From assembly GCF_000161835.1 (NCBI RefSeq), contig NZ_GG697169.2:1420418-1484417 (forward strand): DNA of 64,000 nt, written 5' to 3'. The notes under the pieces are model-generated. The model ran no database searches, was not told the origin of the DNA, and saw only the letters and a list, made by a program, of their open reading frames with translations. Source of the DNA: Thalassobium sp. R2A62 (lineage in GTDB: Bacteria > Pseudomonadota > Alphaproteobacteria > Rhodobacterales > Rhodobacteraceae). The position numbers and the translations under genes were made by a program. This document shows positions 34,292 to 43,533 of the stretch, piece by piece. The first letter of the stretch is position 1. Each line of letters opens with the position of its first letter.

Positions 34292-35902
34292 CTACGGATT
34301 GGTGTGGTTGGCGTTACCCACTCCATTTCTATTCCAGATTACCGATCGAAGATCGTAATTGGTCGATAGTTCTAGATCGAGTCGTTCCATGTCCTTTTCT
34401 TCAACAAGCGTTGGATGATCGCCAAGCAAAGAAACACCTAAGCCAGCTCGAGCATTGCGATCTGCCAGCCCCAAAAGATGCAGCAACGTCGGATAGATAT
34501 CAACCATCGACGCCAAGCGGTCATATTGAACACCAGCGGGAAAGTTCTCGATCCCCAAACCCATCATGATCATAGTATTGGATTGGGTCTGCTCAGGCCA
34601 CAAAGCATTTCCGCGACGATCATGGTTGAGATGATCGGACATAAACACAACTAACGTCGGACGATCACTTCGCTGAGATTCTATCCCTTCAAGAAATGTC
34701 AACGCACTGGAGATTGTGCATTTCACGGTCTTGCTAATGTCGGATTCACGTCTCGCTTGTCCGTCATCTGTACAATCGTGAGAAAGCACGCCTGTCGATC
34801 CGTGGGGCCCAACTGTTTCAACAGTCATGGCTACCGCAGAACCGGCCTCAATAATGGACGCATGTTCCATTAGAGCCGCTTCGAAAACCAAAGTATCGTC
34901 TAAAAACGGTTTGTGATTTTTCCACCAACTTTTGCTTGTCGACCGAGCCTGCGTTTCCTCGTCAAAAATTTCACGCATCGTCGAGTCCTCGATCACCCGC
35001 GTGTACAGATGTGTCCGAAGGAAATGGTTTAATCCTGCGAATGTTGTGTCGGCTCCGACGACAAATGTGTTCACATAATCTTCAGCTGCAAGCACATCGG
35101 ACAAACAATTGTGCGCGTAAATAAACTCTTCCCGGTCGTGGAATTTGGATTTTTCCAGCCCGGCCGGCAACAGTGGAAGTCCGCATTGCGACGCCACCAG
35201 CCCTGCCATGGACCAGCCTGTCCCTGTCGTTTGGCGAACATTGGTGAAAACAAGGGCGTTGTCTTCCAACTGACGCAAGCCATCGTATATATCGCCGTAT
35301 TCATCTTGGTCCCTGAACGTGCGATCTACCCCCTCCAGAAGAACAATGATCACATCAATCTTTTGCGCTGGCAGCGTGAGCTGCGGGGTCGCAATTCGTT
35401 CAACAAGATCACTTTCCACCTTTTCTCGTGTTATGAGCTCAAACGCCGCAACCGACATTGGGTTGTAGGCCATGATAACAAGCAATGGTATCAGAATGGC
35501 GGCCACCCTTCTCCGCACACTACAATAAAGCCAATAGACCCCAAGGAAGAAGACAATGCTGATAATACCGGCGTCGGCGATTTCCTTGTCAAAGGTCGAC
35601 AAGGTGAAACCGCCCAATCCGAATTCCCAGTGATGCATAATAGCCAGTATGTCAAACCGACCAAAATTTCTAAAAATAACAGTGATTGGAACTAGAGCCA
35701 TCGCAACAATCAGGACAGGCAGCAGTTTCCAATCTGGCTTTTTCCAAATCAATCCACGGCCACTCACAAGCATGATCAACATGAAAATGACTAGCGACCA
35801 TGCCGCCTGTCTTAATGAGTCCGCCGGATAGTTTATGGCATAAAAAGCATGCAAAATCACCGTCGCAGCACACAGCGATGCAAGTACTGACCGTTTAGAC
35901 AT
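34292..35902 (-). CDS. Sulfatase-fold membrane transferase, OpgB/MdoB-like
   Basis: From ATG 35902 about 536 residues; in-frame starts at 35914 and 36016 cannot be excluded. Four to five N-terminal membrane segments are followed by a periplasmic sulfatase-fold domain (from about residue 180). Key stretches are VIIVLLEGVDRTF (metal Glu), TGTGWSMAGLVASQCGLPLL (nucleophile region, as in phosphoglycerol transferase I), MTVETVGPHG and VVFMSDHLNH (metal Asp and His). OpgB-like enzymes move phosphoglycerol from phosphatidylglycerol to periplasmic glucans. The exact donor and acceptor are not predictable. It is isolated among mobile DNA and may alter the envelope. Confidence 0.75.
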   Translation of the reverse strand: MSKRSVLASLCAATVILHAFYAINYPADSLRQAAWSLVIFMLIMLVSGRGLIWKKPDWKLLPVLIVAMALVPITVIFRNFGRFDILAIMHHWEFGLGGFTLSTFDKEIADAGIISIVFFLGVYWLYCSVRRRVAAILIPLLVIMAYNPMSVAAFELITREKVESDLVERIATPQLTLPAQKIDVIIVLLEGVDRTFRDQDEYGDIYDGLRQLEDNALVFTNVRQTTGTGWSMAGLVASQCGLPLLPAGLEKSKFHDREEFIYAHNCLSDVLAAEDYVNTFVVGADTTFAGLNHFLRTHLYTRVIEDSTMREIFDEETQARSTSKSWWKNHKPFLDDTLVFEAALMEHASIIEAGSAVAMTVETVGPHGSTGVLSHDCTDDGQARRESDISKTVKCTISSALTFLEGIESQRSDRPTLVVFMSDHLNHDRRGNALWPEQTQSNTMIMMGLGIENFPAGVQYDRLASMVDIYPTLLHLLGLADRNARAGLGVSLLGDHPTLVEEKDMERLDLELSTNYDLRSVIWNRNGVGNANHTNP

Positions 35903-36009
35903 TATGTTTCTCATTCTGGTATTGAATTCTTCTCGCGCGGCTAACGTGGGCAAGATGATTTGGTCAATGCGTTTCAAGCACTCAAATTTAGATGCTACAG
36001 TACTAACTA

Positions 36010-36213
36010 GGAACAAGAGAGGGCGACCCCTACCAAACTACCCATGCTGATACAGATGCCAACATAGGAATTTCAGCCTAGAGAGCTATCCCTGAATGGT
36101 TGTCAACCTATTGGTCATAATCCTGAATAGCCATATCAGAGGATAACCACAGAGACCTAAAGCAACCTCATGTAACTTACTTATTATGGTGTATTACTAT
36201 GAGGGATTATTCA
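36010..36213 (-). repeat. ~205-bp repeat R, copy 1
   Basis: Starts GGAACAAGAGAGGGCGACCC and ends near ATTACTATGAGGGATTA. About four fifths identical by eye to 54664-54870, which lies directly downstream of the polymerase-like gene. A shorter, weaker copy is at 36566-36660. Here it is downstream of the truncated polymerase-like remnant, with a DUF1330 gene in between. Confidence 0.7.
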
Positions 36214-36235
36214 TTCCGGAAGAAGACAGACTGAA

Positions 36236-36526
36236 CTAATCAGCACCCTCAATGATCATTAGGTCAGTGTCCGAGCATGTGTCACGGACAGCTTTTGCAG
36301 CCTGATATTCGGCACTGAAGTAGAACTTTTCAGCAGCTTGCTTACTCTCAAACTCAATCATCATAACCGTGCCACTAAGTTCACCTTCGTGTCTATCGGC
36401 TGATGGGCCTCTTGCTAAAACCTTGCCATCGTATTTCTTGATAGCTGGTGCTGCCATTCCAGAAAATGCTTGGAACTTTTCAGCATCATTTACCCTAATG
36501 TTGGCCACTAAGTATCCCTTTGGCAT
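36236..36526 (-). CDS. DUF1330 family protein
   Basis: From ATG 36526 (GGGGGA upstream) 96 residues in the dimeric ferredoxin-like fold of DUF1330: PKGYLVANIRVNDAEKFQAF, the central IKKYDGKVLARG and VMMIEFESKQAAEKFYFSAEY. The family is uncharacterised; some members are thought to act in stress responses or as small enzymes. It sits between repeat R and a polymerase-like remnant in accessory DNA. The 13 residues upstream in frame are unlikely to be translated. Confidence 0.8.
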   Translation of the reverse strand: MPKGYLVANIRVNDAEKFQAFSGMAAPAIKKYDGKVLARGPSADRHEGELSGTVMMIEFESKQAAEKFYFSAEYQAAKAVRDTCSDTDLMIIEGAD

Positions 36527-36682
36527 GTTTCTGATCCCCCCAAGATGTCGGTGACACCTTAACACAGGTTTATAACTTAACCAGAGAGACCTTTAGCATC
36601 CTTATGTAAGCTACCTTTAGCTCTATCTCTCTTAATAACCCCTATAGTGCATTACTCATTCCGTTTGCTAATACGATTTAGC

Positions 36683-36907
36683 TCACCAGCCGACCGATAG
36701 CTTTGGTGGCTTGAAGCCCTTGTCTTTGTAGGCTTTGTGGAAGGCATCGATGGCAACTTGCGCGCTTTCCTCTGGTACAATCAGGCAATCATGGATCGAT
36801 AGGCAGCCAATCCCCTTATCAAGCACATAGTTCATAGCACTGATGATAATATCGCTCTCGATCATCATGAGGTCCAAACCCGTGTCTTTGTCTGAGCGGC
36901 CGCACTT
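36683..36907 (-). pseudogene. C-terminal remnant of a polymerase-like protein
   Basis: About 74 residues ending in LDLMMIESDIIISAMNYVLD, SIHDCLIVPEESAQVAIDAF and KGFKPPKLSVGW. The HDCLIV segment and what follows align with the C-terminus of the polymerase-like protein at 54918-56246 (ILHDCLICQRDTAKDVGLVL). The 5' part was removed at the IS3 end near 36914. Confidence 0.65.
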
Positions 36908-36913
36908 GAGTGG

Positions 36914-38108
36914 TCCAAATTGAAAGTTAGTGCATGATTGGCCTTTGGTCCATTGGGATGATGGCCTCTGGCGCTGGTGGGCGGTAGCCCAATGCACTGT
37001 GTGGTCGCTTGGTGTTGTAATGGTTCCTCCATCTTTCAATGATGATTTGGGCCTCCCGGAGCGTGTAGAATAGCGCACCGTTGAGCAGCTTATCGCGAAA
37101 TCTGGCGTTGAAGCTCTCACAACAACCGTTCTCCCAGGGTGATCCCGGCTCGATGTATGCAGTCTTCGCACCAACTGCTCCGATCCAGTCCCTGACCTTC
37201 TGGGCAATAAACTCGGGACCGTTGTCAGGCCTTATGAACTCAGGCAGTCCGCGCAGGATGAACAAGTCTGTCAGTGCGTCCACCACGTCGATGGAATTGA
37301 GCTTGTGATCGACACGGATCATCAGTGCCGCCTTGGTATACTCATCAATCATATTGAGCGTGCGACAAGCGCGACCATCGTGGGTGCGGTCCTGGACGAA
37401 GTCGTGAGACTAGACATGGTTCGGACGTTCAGGCTGCAGCCGGACGTACGAGCCATCATTCAGCCAGAGGCGGCCCTTCTTTGCCTGTTTCTGCGGGACC
37501 ATCAGCCCCTCACGTCGCCAGATGCGCTCAACCCGCTTGTGGTTTACATACTAGCCCGAGTTGTTGAGCAGCCCCGTGACCATGCGATATCCGTAGCGCC
37601 CATACTTGCGGGCAAGCTCGATAATATCTTCAGTCAGCAGTTCTTCATCAGATCGGCCTGTTGGAACCTTGCGTTGAGTGGAGCGATACTGTCCCAATGT
37701 GCGGCAGGCGCGGCGCTCAGATACGCCAAGCGTCTGCCGCACATGATCGATGCACCGACGGCGACGCGAAGGGCTCAGTGGTTTCCCCTTGCAGCCTCGG
37801 TCAGGATCAACTTGTCCAGCGTCAGGTCAGAAACAGCGCGCCTAAGATGCTGGTTCTCTTTCTCCAGCTTTTTGAGACGCTTCAACTGCGCCCGACCCAT
37901 TCCGCCATATAATTTGCGCCAGCGATAAAAGGCCTGTTGTGTCGTGCCAACTTGCCGAACTGCATCCGCGATGGGCACGCCTTGGCCGTGCAGCACCTCG
38001 ATCTACCGCAGCTTCGTTACAATATCTTCCGGTTTCTCTCGTTTCCAGCCATTCTCTGGTCCTCCTGAAATCGGGATATTCCTATCCCAGTGGGTGGACC
38101 ACTTTCAG
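36914..38108 (-). mobile_element. IS3 family insertion sequence, decayed (about 1.2 kb)
   Basis: Both ends contain AGTGGTCCA in opposite orientation (near 36914 and 38098). orfA and orfB are recognisable but interrupted by stops. It truncates the polymerase-like remnant on its left and precedes the subtilase gene on its right. Confidence 0.75.
36927..38077 (-). pseudogene. IS3 orfA/orfB with three in-frame amber codons
   Basis: orfA (about 38077-37775) reads KREKPEDIVTKLR, then TAG, then IEVLHGQGVPIADAVRQVGT and a zipper helix (LKKLEKENQHLRRAVSDLTL). orfB (37742-36927) shows VSERRACRTLGQYRSTQRKV, then TAG after LLNNSG, a second TAG after ERPNHV, and the rve part (FIRPDNGPEF, WENGCCESFNARFRDKLLNG). 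Each amber is a single transition from the usual residue (CAG or TGG). Non-functional. Confidence 0.8.
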
Positions 38109-38319
38109 GCGGCTATTCCACGATCCACCCGGTTCCAGCTGCCTGCGCGACTGCAGATGCCGGTCGGGGCGAAAAACGCTTGGCAAGAGGTCGGATTTAG
38201 GCGATCTTCAAATCAGTAGGCAGGCCACTTGGGGAATGTTCGTTGAGAAATTCCCTTTGGAGCCCAAGACTAAATATAAAATTAAACATATATTTTACAA
38301 TGTCTTATGGCAGGTCGAC

Positions 38320-39741
38320 ATGAGCGAAAAGAAAAAGACGGCATCGAATTTTCGTCTAGCTTGTCTAATGATCGCGGCGCTTTGCGTTTTGTCCGCCTGC
38401 AATGGCAACGGCACGATCGCGGGCGGCGGTGTGAATGGTGAGCTTGTGGTCGGCGATACCTTCACTCATGCCGGACAGACGTTTACCGTCACGGCAATAT
38501 CGGCGGATCGCTCCACAATCACGGTTAGCACAAGGTCGAGCGGCTTTTCCCTGCCCTCGGCAATCGACCTTCAGATCGTTCTGCTGCGCGGCGGGGACGG
38601 TCTCTACCGCTATTCCACCAACTCACTCTCCATCACCTATGATCCGTCCACCGGGGCAATCACCTGGTCCGTCGTCCAGGGCAGCTCAGAGACGACCATC
38701 GTGAACGAGATCCTGTCGGCCAGCGGCAATCCGATCATCACCGGCAACGGGGCCACTGCCGATTACAACCAGGGCGCACCATCCAGCACCGATATCCCTG
38801 CCCTGCTGGCAGACAGGGCCAGTTCCTTGATGACTTTCGCGACAGACAATGCCGTTGGCCACAACATCGACCTGTCGCACGGCAACATCAATGTGCGCGG
38901 GCTGGCACAGGCCCATGCGGCAGGATGGACCGGGCTTGGCGCGGAGGTGAATATCATCGACGAATTCGGCCCCAATGCGCAGGGCTTCGAGAACGGAAGC
39001 TTCACGCATGGGATCATAAGCTACTACAGCTCCTGGGCGGTAGCGCCCGAGGCAACCCATGTATGGACCGAGGAATCCACATTCAACTACGTGGGCAGCA
39101 ATGCCTTCCCGACGATTGACGTGGTGAACTGGTCATTTGGTCAGGCCGGCGATTTCTCCGATGACGCGACATATGCGGAATCGATCGATTTTACTCGGGC
39201 TTTCACGGCCTATTTCTACCAGGGTATCGGCGACCAGAACCCCAATGCCGTGCTGGTCTATGCCGCGGGCAACGAGGGGGCCGTGACCTATTTCGGAGGT
39301 GGCGCGGACGGATGTGAGACCACCGAGACCGGTGCCTCGCTCAGATATACCGCTGCCAGTTGCAGCCCGGTGCTCGGGGCGCTCGATCCCAATTCCTACA
39401 GCTATCTGGACCGATCGATCTGGGTCGGCTCTTATGACAGTGCGGCCGATGACCTTGAAGGGTATTCCTTTTCCGCCGGATCAGGGGCCATGAACTATTT
39501 CATGGTTGCCGACGGGAATTCAGTGATCGATGGCGCGCAAGGCACGTCCTTTGCCGCCCCGCGCGTGGCCGGTGTCATCGCGCTGACGGTGCAGAAATTC
39601 CCGACCCTGACCGCCCAGGAACGCACGCGGCTTATCCTGCAGACGGGCTACGATCTCGGGGTGCCGGGCGTCGACCCAGTCTATGGCCATGGTCTTGTCG
39701 ATGCCAATGCCGCGCTCAACCCGATCGGGCTGCTCGAATGA
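38320..39741 (+). CDS. S8 family (subtilisin-like) serine protease, lipoprotein
   Basis: From ATG 38320 the protein has 473 residues. A signal sequence with a lipobox (LCVLSAC, Cys27) suggests anchoring in the outer membrane. After a ~170-residue beta-rich N-terminal region, the S8 domain has D214 (VNIIDEFG), H230 (SFTHGI), N318 (YAAGNEG) and S410 (GTSFAAPRVAG), so the triad is complete. An in-frame extension runs back to 37939 through the IS3 element but has no homology. The gene is more GC-rich than its accessory surroundings, pointing to a separate origin. A small barrel-like gene follows at 39795. Similar proteases occur in the passenger domains of autotransporters. Confidence 0.85.
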   Translation: MSEKKKTASNFRLACLMIAALCVLSACNGNGTIAGGGVNGELVVGDTFTHAGQTFTVTAISADRSTITVSTRSSGFSLPSAIDLQIVLLRGGDGLYRYSTNSLSITYDPSTGAITWSVVQGSSETTIVNEILSASGNPIITGNGATADYNQGAPSSTDIPALLADRASSLMTFATDNAVGHNIDLSHGNINVRGLAQAHAAGWTGLGAEVNIIDEFGPNAQGFENGSFTHGIISYYSSWAVAPEATHVWTEESTFNYVGSNAFPTIDVVNWSFGQAGDFSDDATYAESIDFTRAFTAYFYQGIGDQNPNAVLVYAAGNEGAVTYFGGGADGCETTETGASLRYTAASCSPVLGALDPNSYSYLDRSIWVGSYDSAADDLEGYSFSAGSGAMNYFMVADGNSVIDGAQGTSFAAPRVAGVIALTVQKFPTLTAQERTRLILQTGYDLGVPGVDPVYGHGLVDANAALNPIGLLE

Positions 39742-39794
39742 CCATAAAGCTCAGTGGCGTATGGGCCTGCTCTCTTCCCCCTAAAGGCTAAGCC

Positions 39795-40289
39795 ATGGAA
39801 TGGCCAGTTTTCCTGCTTCTTGGACTGAGCTTCAGCAATGAGCCAGAATACGACTACAGCTACAGCTACACGGACTCCTACGGGGTGCGCGCCGAGGCCT
39901 CGGGCACGGCATTCTACCAACCCGTTCGCAGAGTGGTTGAGACCGAGGTCGGGCTTCTCTTCGGCGATCACACTTCCGTGGTCATCGGATATACCAGCGA
40001 CTTCAAGGCCCCGAAGCTTACGCGCGCAGCATCGCTTTTGCTCAGCGTGGACCACCGCATCTCGATTAACGACGGCTGGAGCGTGACCCTCTCCCTCTCC
40101 GGCCATTACGAGGGCCCCATCACACATCGCCCCTGCACCGACGCGATCGGCCGCCAGTTCCACTGCTATCACGGCGTGAAACCGAGCAGCCCGCTCTACA
40201 GCTATGACTTCAACACAACCGCCGCTGCCCTGTCACAGCGGGACATTGGGATAGATCGGGTGGGCGTAGTCTTCGAATACGTTTTCTAG
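39795..40289 (+). CDS. Small putative outer-membrane beta-barrel protein
   Basis: A 164-residue protein with alternating hydrophobic strands and a C-terminal aromatic pattern (VGVVFEYVF) like outer-membrane proteins ending in Phe. The N-terminus is short and hydrophobic (EWPVFLLLGLSFS) and may be part of a signal or reflect a wrong start. It follows the subtilase by 53 bp on the same strand and shares its high GC, so the two may be a split protease/barrel unit. Not recognised as a family. Confidence 0.5.
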   Translation: MEWPVFLLLGLSFSNEPEYDYSYSYTDSYGVRAEASGTAFYQPVRRVVETEVGLLFGDHTSVVIGYTSDFKAPKLTRAASLLLSVDHRISINDGWSVTLSLSGHYEGPITHRPCTDAIGRQFHCYHGVKPSSPLYSYDFNTTAAALSQRDIGIDRVGVVFEYVF

Positions 40290-40296
40290 TGCCGAA

Positions 40297-40651
40297 GGGC
40301 TCTGTTGCACAAAGCCTCTGATGTCCGAGGTTCCCCTTTCCCCGGACGGATTCATCTCACGACTTCTGTTAAAGGGATACCAAGCGCGGTGTAGCCGTTC
40401 ATGACGGCGATACGGATCTGGACCTCCGCGACCTGTCGGTCAAAGTCCCGCGCCATGAGGCGTTGCCCCAGCAGTTTCATACAGCGCATCTTGGTTTTGG
40501 TACGGCTTCGTCGGTGGTATCCGCTCCAGTTTCGCCAGATCGCCCAGCCAAGGTATTTCGCCGCCCGCAGGGCCTCGTTTCTAGCGACCGGACCAGCGGT
40601 GATGCCCTTCCACAGCTTACCTTGGAAGGCGGAAACTTCAGATTGAGACAC
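40297..40651 (-). mobile_element. IS5 family remnant
   Basis: Begins with the IS5-type end GGGCTCTGTTGCACAAAG (40297-40314). On the minus strand it encodes the C-terminus of an IS5 transposase (about 40352-40600): ARNEALRAAKYLGWAIWRNW, SGYHRRSRTKTKMRCMKLLG, QRLMARDFDRQVAEVQIRIA. The catalytic core upstream is lost. Confidence 0.8.
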
Positions 40652-40762
40652 CCTAGTTTTTGCAAAGGGTGCACCGGTCACATCCACAACCTGAATAACA
40701 CACCACATGGCCTGCGTACGAGACTTGCAAAAGTGCAGACAGTCGCTGAAGTGTCTCTGTGG

Positions 40763-41579
40763 GTGCTGTCAGACGAATTCGAACCAGTCTCTGCTAGGCC
40801 AGTGACGCTGTCCTTTATTCCATGCCAAGTTCGCGCCACTCGGCAAGAGCAGCGCTGCGTGTCAGCTTGAAGGTGTCTCGGCTGGTGAGAGATCTCTCCT
40901 GGTTGAAGTGGTTGTAGACGGAGGAATGAACAGCGGCGAATTTCTGCAAACTTCGCATGCGCCTGAAACGCTGCATGGCGCGTTCTCGTCGTCGGAACGG
41001 CAGGTGCGAATTCTCAACGCGGTTGTTGAGCCACCTGCCCGTACTTTGTTTTTCCAGAGCACCCAAATCTCTAAGCGCAGCCTTATAGGGAGCGAAACGA
41101 TCTGTGACGACTTCTTCAGCTTTGCCGTGCCGCTTCATCAATTTCTTGAGGAATTTCAGTGCTGCAGCTTTGTTTCTGCGCTTCGTTACGACTGCTTCGA
41201 GCACTTCGCCCTCATGATCGACGGCACGCCAAAGATAATGCCGCTTGCCATTCACCTTCACGAATACTTCGTCTACGTGCCACTTCCATTTTGAAAAGGC
41301 TCGGAGTTGCTGAACACGCCTTCTGCGGATCTCGGAGGCAAACATCGGACCAAAACGGTTCCACCAGTAGCGGACGGTTTCATGGCTGACATCGATACCT
41401 CGTTCATGAAGGAGATCTTCGACATTACGAAGCGAAAGCGGAAATCGGATGTACAGCATCACCGCCAGGCGGATGATCTCCGGACTGGTTTTGAAATACT
41501 TGAAAGAGGCAGGTTTGGTCATAGGCAAAGGCTACGCAACCGCCCTGCACCGCTCAAGCAAAGTTAATCTGACATGACC
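40763..41579 (-). mobile_element. IS6 family insertion sequence, apparently intact (817 bp)
   Basis: One end reads GGTGCTGTCAGACGAATTCG. The other resembles GGTCATGTCAGATTAAC on the opposite strand. It carries a full-length transposase. It lies between an IS5 remnant and an IS3-type end fragment. Confidence 0.8.
40815..41528 (-). CDS. IS6 family transposase
   Basis: A 237-residue protein of normal IS6 length. N-terminal HTH region (PLSLRNVEDLLHERGIDVSH), then the DDE core: Asp in WHVDEVFVKV, Asp in EVVTDRFAPYK and Glu in RVENSHLPFRRRERAM. No stops or frameshifts, so it may be active and could also drive replicative cointegration between the related IS6 copies at 30424 and 24886. MPM gives two possible starts two codons apart. 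Confidence 0.9.
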   Translation of the reverse strand: MPMTKPASFKYFKTSPEIIRLAVMLYIRFPLSLRNVEDLLHERGIDVSHETVRYWWNRFGPMFASEIRRRRVQQLRAFSKWKWHVDEVFVKVNGKRHYLWRAVDHEGEVLEAVVTKRRNKAAALKFLKKLMKRHGKAEEVVTDRFAPYKAALRDLGALEKQSTGRWLNNRVENSHLPFRRRERAMQRFRRMRSLQKFAAVHSSVYNHFNQERSLTSRDTFKLTRSAALAEWRELGME

Positions 41580-41707
41580 ACTTTGGACCTGTCGCGGTTT
41601 GATGCCGCTCCTTTAATAGCATTTACTGCAACAAAGGGGATTGACTATGGGACTGAAACGGACGGACGAATTCCGGCAAGATTTTGCTCGCAACCTGCGC
41701 GACGGAT
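41580..41707 (+). mobile_element. IS3-type left-end fragment
   Basis: Contains TTTGGACCTGTCGCGGTTTG, a sequence also present near 50243-50280 (CTGGACCTGTCGCGGTCTGG), then a short frame GLKRTDEFRQDFARNLRDG that resembles the first residues of an IS3 orfA before a stop. The rest of the element is absent. Confidence 0.5.
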
Positions 41708-41729
41708 AGCTGTGAGGGTCATTCCGTTT

Positions 41730-42362
41730 TCAGAACTTATACGCGGCACTCATGCCCAAGGTAATCGGAGTGACCCTATCAGATGCACCATCCAGCTCAC
41801 CAAAGTCGTGGTAGTTAATCTCTACACCGACCATAATGCTATCAGTGACAAAATAGTCGTAACCAATGCCGACATAGTACCCCTGATCATCAAATTCGCT
41901 GTCGAGCTTTACATCAAGCATCGTGAAACCAAGGCCCATGTACGCAAGACCTCCACCTAGCTCACCACCGAATTCACCACCGAACCGGAGCGCTGAGTTA
42001 ATGTCATACGGCCGTTCAGGACCCAAGCCACCTTCTGTATAAATCATCCTACCATCGCCGTTCAGCGCAATATCCAGTTCAGCGCCAACGATGTATCGGC
42101 CAACAGCCCAACGATATCCCACGAAGCCACTGACGATGCTACCTTCAAGATCAGCCTTGAAGCTAGAAAGAGAATCACGTTCAGTTTTCCCTGCAACTGC
42201 ATCAAACTGCAGGCCAGCATAGAATCCAGTCCAATCCGATACTTCAGCCGGCGTCACAATGGACGCGACCGGTGGAACGTCGATCACCTCTTCGAGGTTC
42301 CCAGCTTGAGCCACCGTAGCAGTAAGAAGCACCATTGAAGTTACGCAATAAAAACGAAGCAT
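41730..42362 (-). CDS. Outer-membrane beta-barrel protein (Omp25/Omp31-like)
   Basis: About 210 residues from ATG 42362 (a GTG at 42368 is also possible). Signal peptide LLTATVAQA, then a short linker and DWTGFYAGLQFDAVAG, the typical opening strand of alphaproteobacterial OMP_b-brl barrels. Eight or so alternating strands follow, ending PITLGMSAAYKF with the C-terminal Phe needed for barrel insertion. Expected in the outer membrane as a structural or small-pore protein. The gene lies between IS debris and recombinase remnants. Confidence 0.85.
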   Translation of the reverse strand: MLRFYCVTSMVLLTATVAQAGNLEEVIDVPPVASIVTPAEVSDWTGFYAGLQFDAVAGKTERDSLSSFKADLEGSIVSGFVGYRWAVGRYIVGAELDIALNGDGRMIYTEGGLGPERPYDINSALRFGGEFGGELGGGLAYMGLGFTMLDVKLDSEFDDQGYYVGIGYDYFVTDSIMVGVEINYHDFGELDGASDRVTPITLGMSAAYKF

Positions 42363-42542
42363 TTTCACTCATTTCACAGTTAAGAAGATGTAGCTTAAAT
42401 GTTATTGGTGTGTGAAGCGCATGACAACAGTATAGTTTAGGACAAAATGCGTTGCGAAGCCTACGCGCCTAGGCTCTGGACCCATTAATCCGCTTGAGAC
42501 CATCAGGGTGGCGTTGGGGGTATAATGAGTAATCTTTACTGG

Positions 42543-42753
42543 CCAGTTTGAACGTGAGATGATGAAGGAACGTCAGGTAGAGGGCATCAAAAGGGCGCAA
42601 GCAGAAGGCAAGTACAAAGGCCGCGTGCCCACGGCTATGAAGCAAGCGGATAAGGTGAAGGCTTTGGTAGACGCTGGTGTTTCTAGAGTTCAGGTGCAGG
42701 AACAGCTTGGGATCAGTAAGGCCAGTTACTACCGCTGTTTAAAGGCAAGCTAA
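42543..42753 (+). pseudogene. Serine recombinase 3' fragment of a second subfamily
   Basis: QFEREMMKERQVEGIKRAQA, EGKYKGR and an HTH (VSRVQVQEQLGISKASYYRC) form the C-terminal part of a resolvase. The sequence differs from the cassette recombinases. The catalytic domain is missing. About 30 bp downstream a piece of block A (CACCAAAGATTTTGGCATGA, 42781-42800) is seen, so this remnant was once in the same kind of module. Confidence 0.75.
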
Positions 42754-42816
42754 CAACTGGGAATGGAACCCTACGGTTTCTCACCAAAGATTTTGGCATG
42801 ATCGGGTTTACCACTC

Positions 42817-43245
42817 TCAATCCAACAGAGGGTGTCCCCACTGGCGGAACGCCTGAACACAGACTGCGCTGGTCATAGCTGACACTTTATTGCTGAAATA
42901 TAAATCTTTGCACGATGCTCTAATGTCGTCGTCCACAAGTTGCCTATTTCTAGCGTCCAGTAACTCTGCTGTTTGCTCCAACAGTTGACCCGAGAGCGGG
43001 ATAAAGCTGTTAGAATTTCGGTCAAATACCATTGGGTAGCCGACGGATGCGGATATACATTCTGACGCTTTGGTAAGGTTCTCAGGTGAGATGCTACCGA
43101 TGGAACCGCGTATCAAATTTGCACTGGCAGCCACAGTTGCAGTGTCCCTCTCTTCGGCTGCCCTAATACAGCGATCATAGATACTTTCCCCAGCGCTGGC
43201 GGTTTGCACCGACAAAACAACTAAAATCGAAGCCGCAAGACGCAT
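42817..43245 (-). CDS. Small secreted Cys-containing protein, unknown family
   Basis: 142 residues with a clear Sec signal peptide (RLAASILVVLSVQTASA). The mature part has cysteines at DRCIRA, SECISA, ASCKDL and AVCVQA, enough for two disulfides. No family recognised. The layout (signal peptide, paired cysteines, helical) suggests a periplasmic or secreted protein. It is back to back with a recombinase 3' remnant at 43319, so it may once have been cassette cargo. Confidence 0.6.
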   Translation of the reverse strand: MRLAASILVVLSVQTASAGESIYDRCIRAAEERDTATVAASANLIRGSIGSISPENLTKASECISASVGYPMVFDRNSNSFIPLSGQLLEQTAELLDARNRQLVDDDIRASCKDLYFSNKVSAMTSAVCVQAFRQWGHPLLD

Positions 43246-43318
43246 CGTAGAAACTCCACGAAAAGGTGTTATAAAGGCACAAGATAACCAGCACTGCGAT
43301 ATGATGAAACCCGTAAAA

Positions 43319-43477
43319 AGTTACATCGATCGCCAAGTCCCTGGGCATCTCTCGGCAAAGTGTCCACCGCATCAAAGCAGAGCTAGGGTTGTGATCTAGG
43401 CGATTAGGGTCCCCCCAGATTATCACCAAAGATTTTGGCCTGATCGGGTTTGCTCCTCGGAATCCAAGAGAAAGGAA
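43319..43477 (+). repeat. Recombinase 3' end plus start of block A (remnant)
   Basis: 43319-43394 encodes TSIAKSLGISRQSVHRIKAE and the stop of the cassette recombinase. It is followed by about 80 bp of block A (GGGTCCCCCCAGATTATCAC and CGGGTTTGCTCCTCGGAATC). Both ends break off into unrelated sequence. Confidence 0.8.
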
Positions 43478-43533
43478 AACCCTTCAGCCTATTCCATCAG
43501 CCCAATACGCGCCTGCAGACACTTAGGTTACGC

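Noticed and set aside
37939-38319. N-terminal extension of the subtilase gene
   Set aside because: The extension crosses the end of a decayed IS3 element; the signal peptide and lipobox start at 38320.
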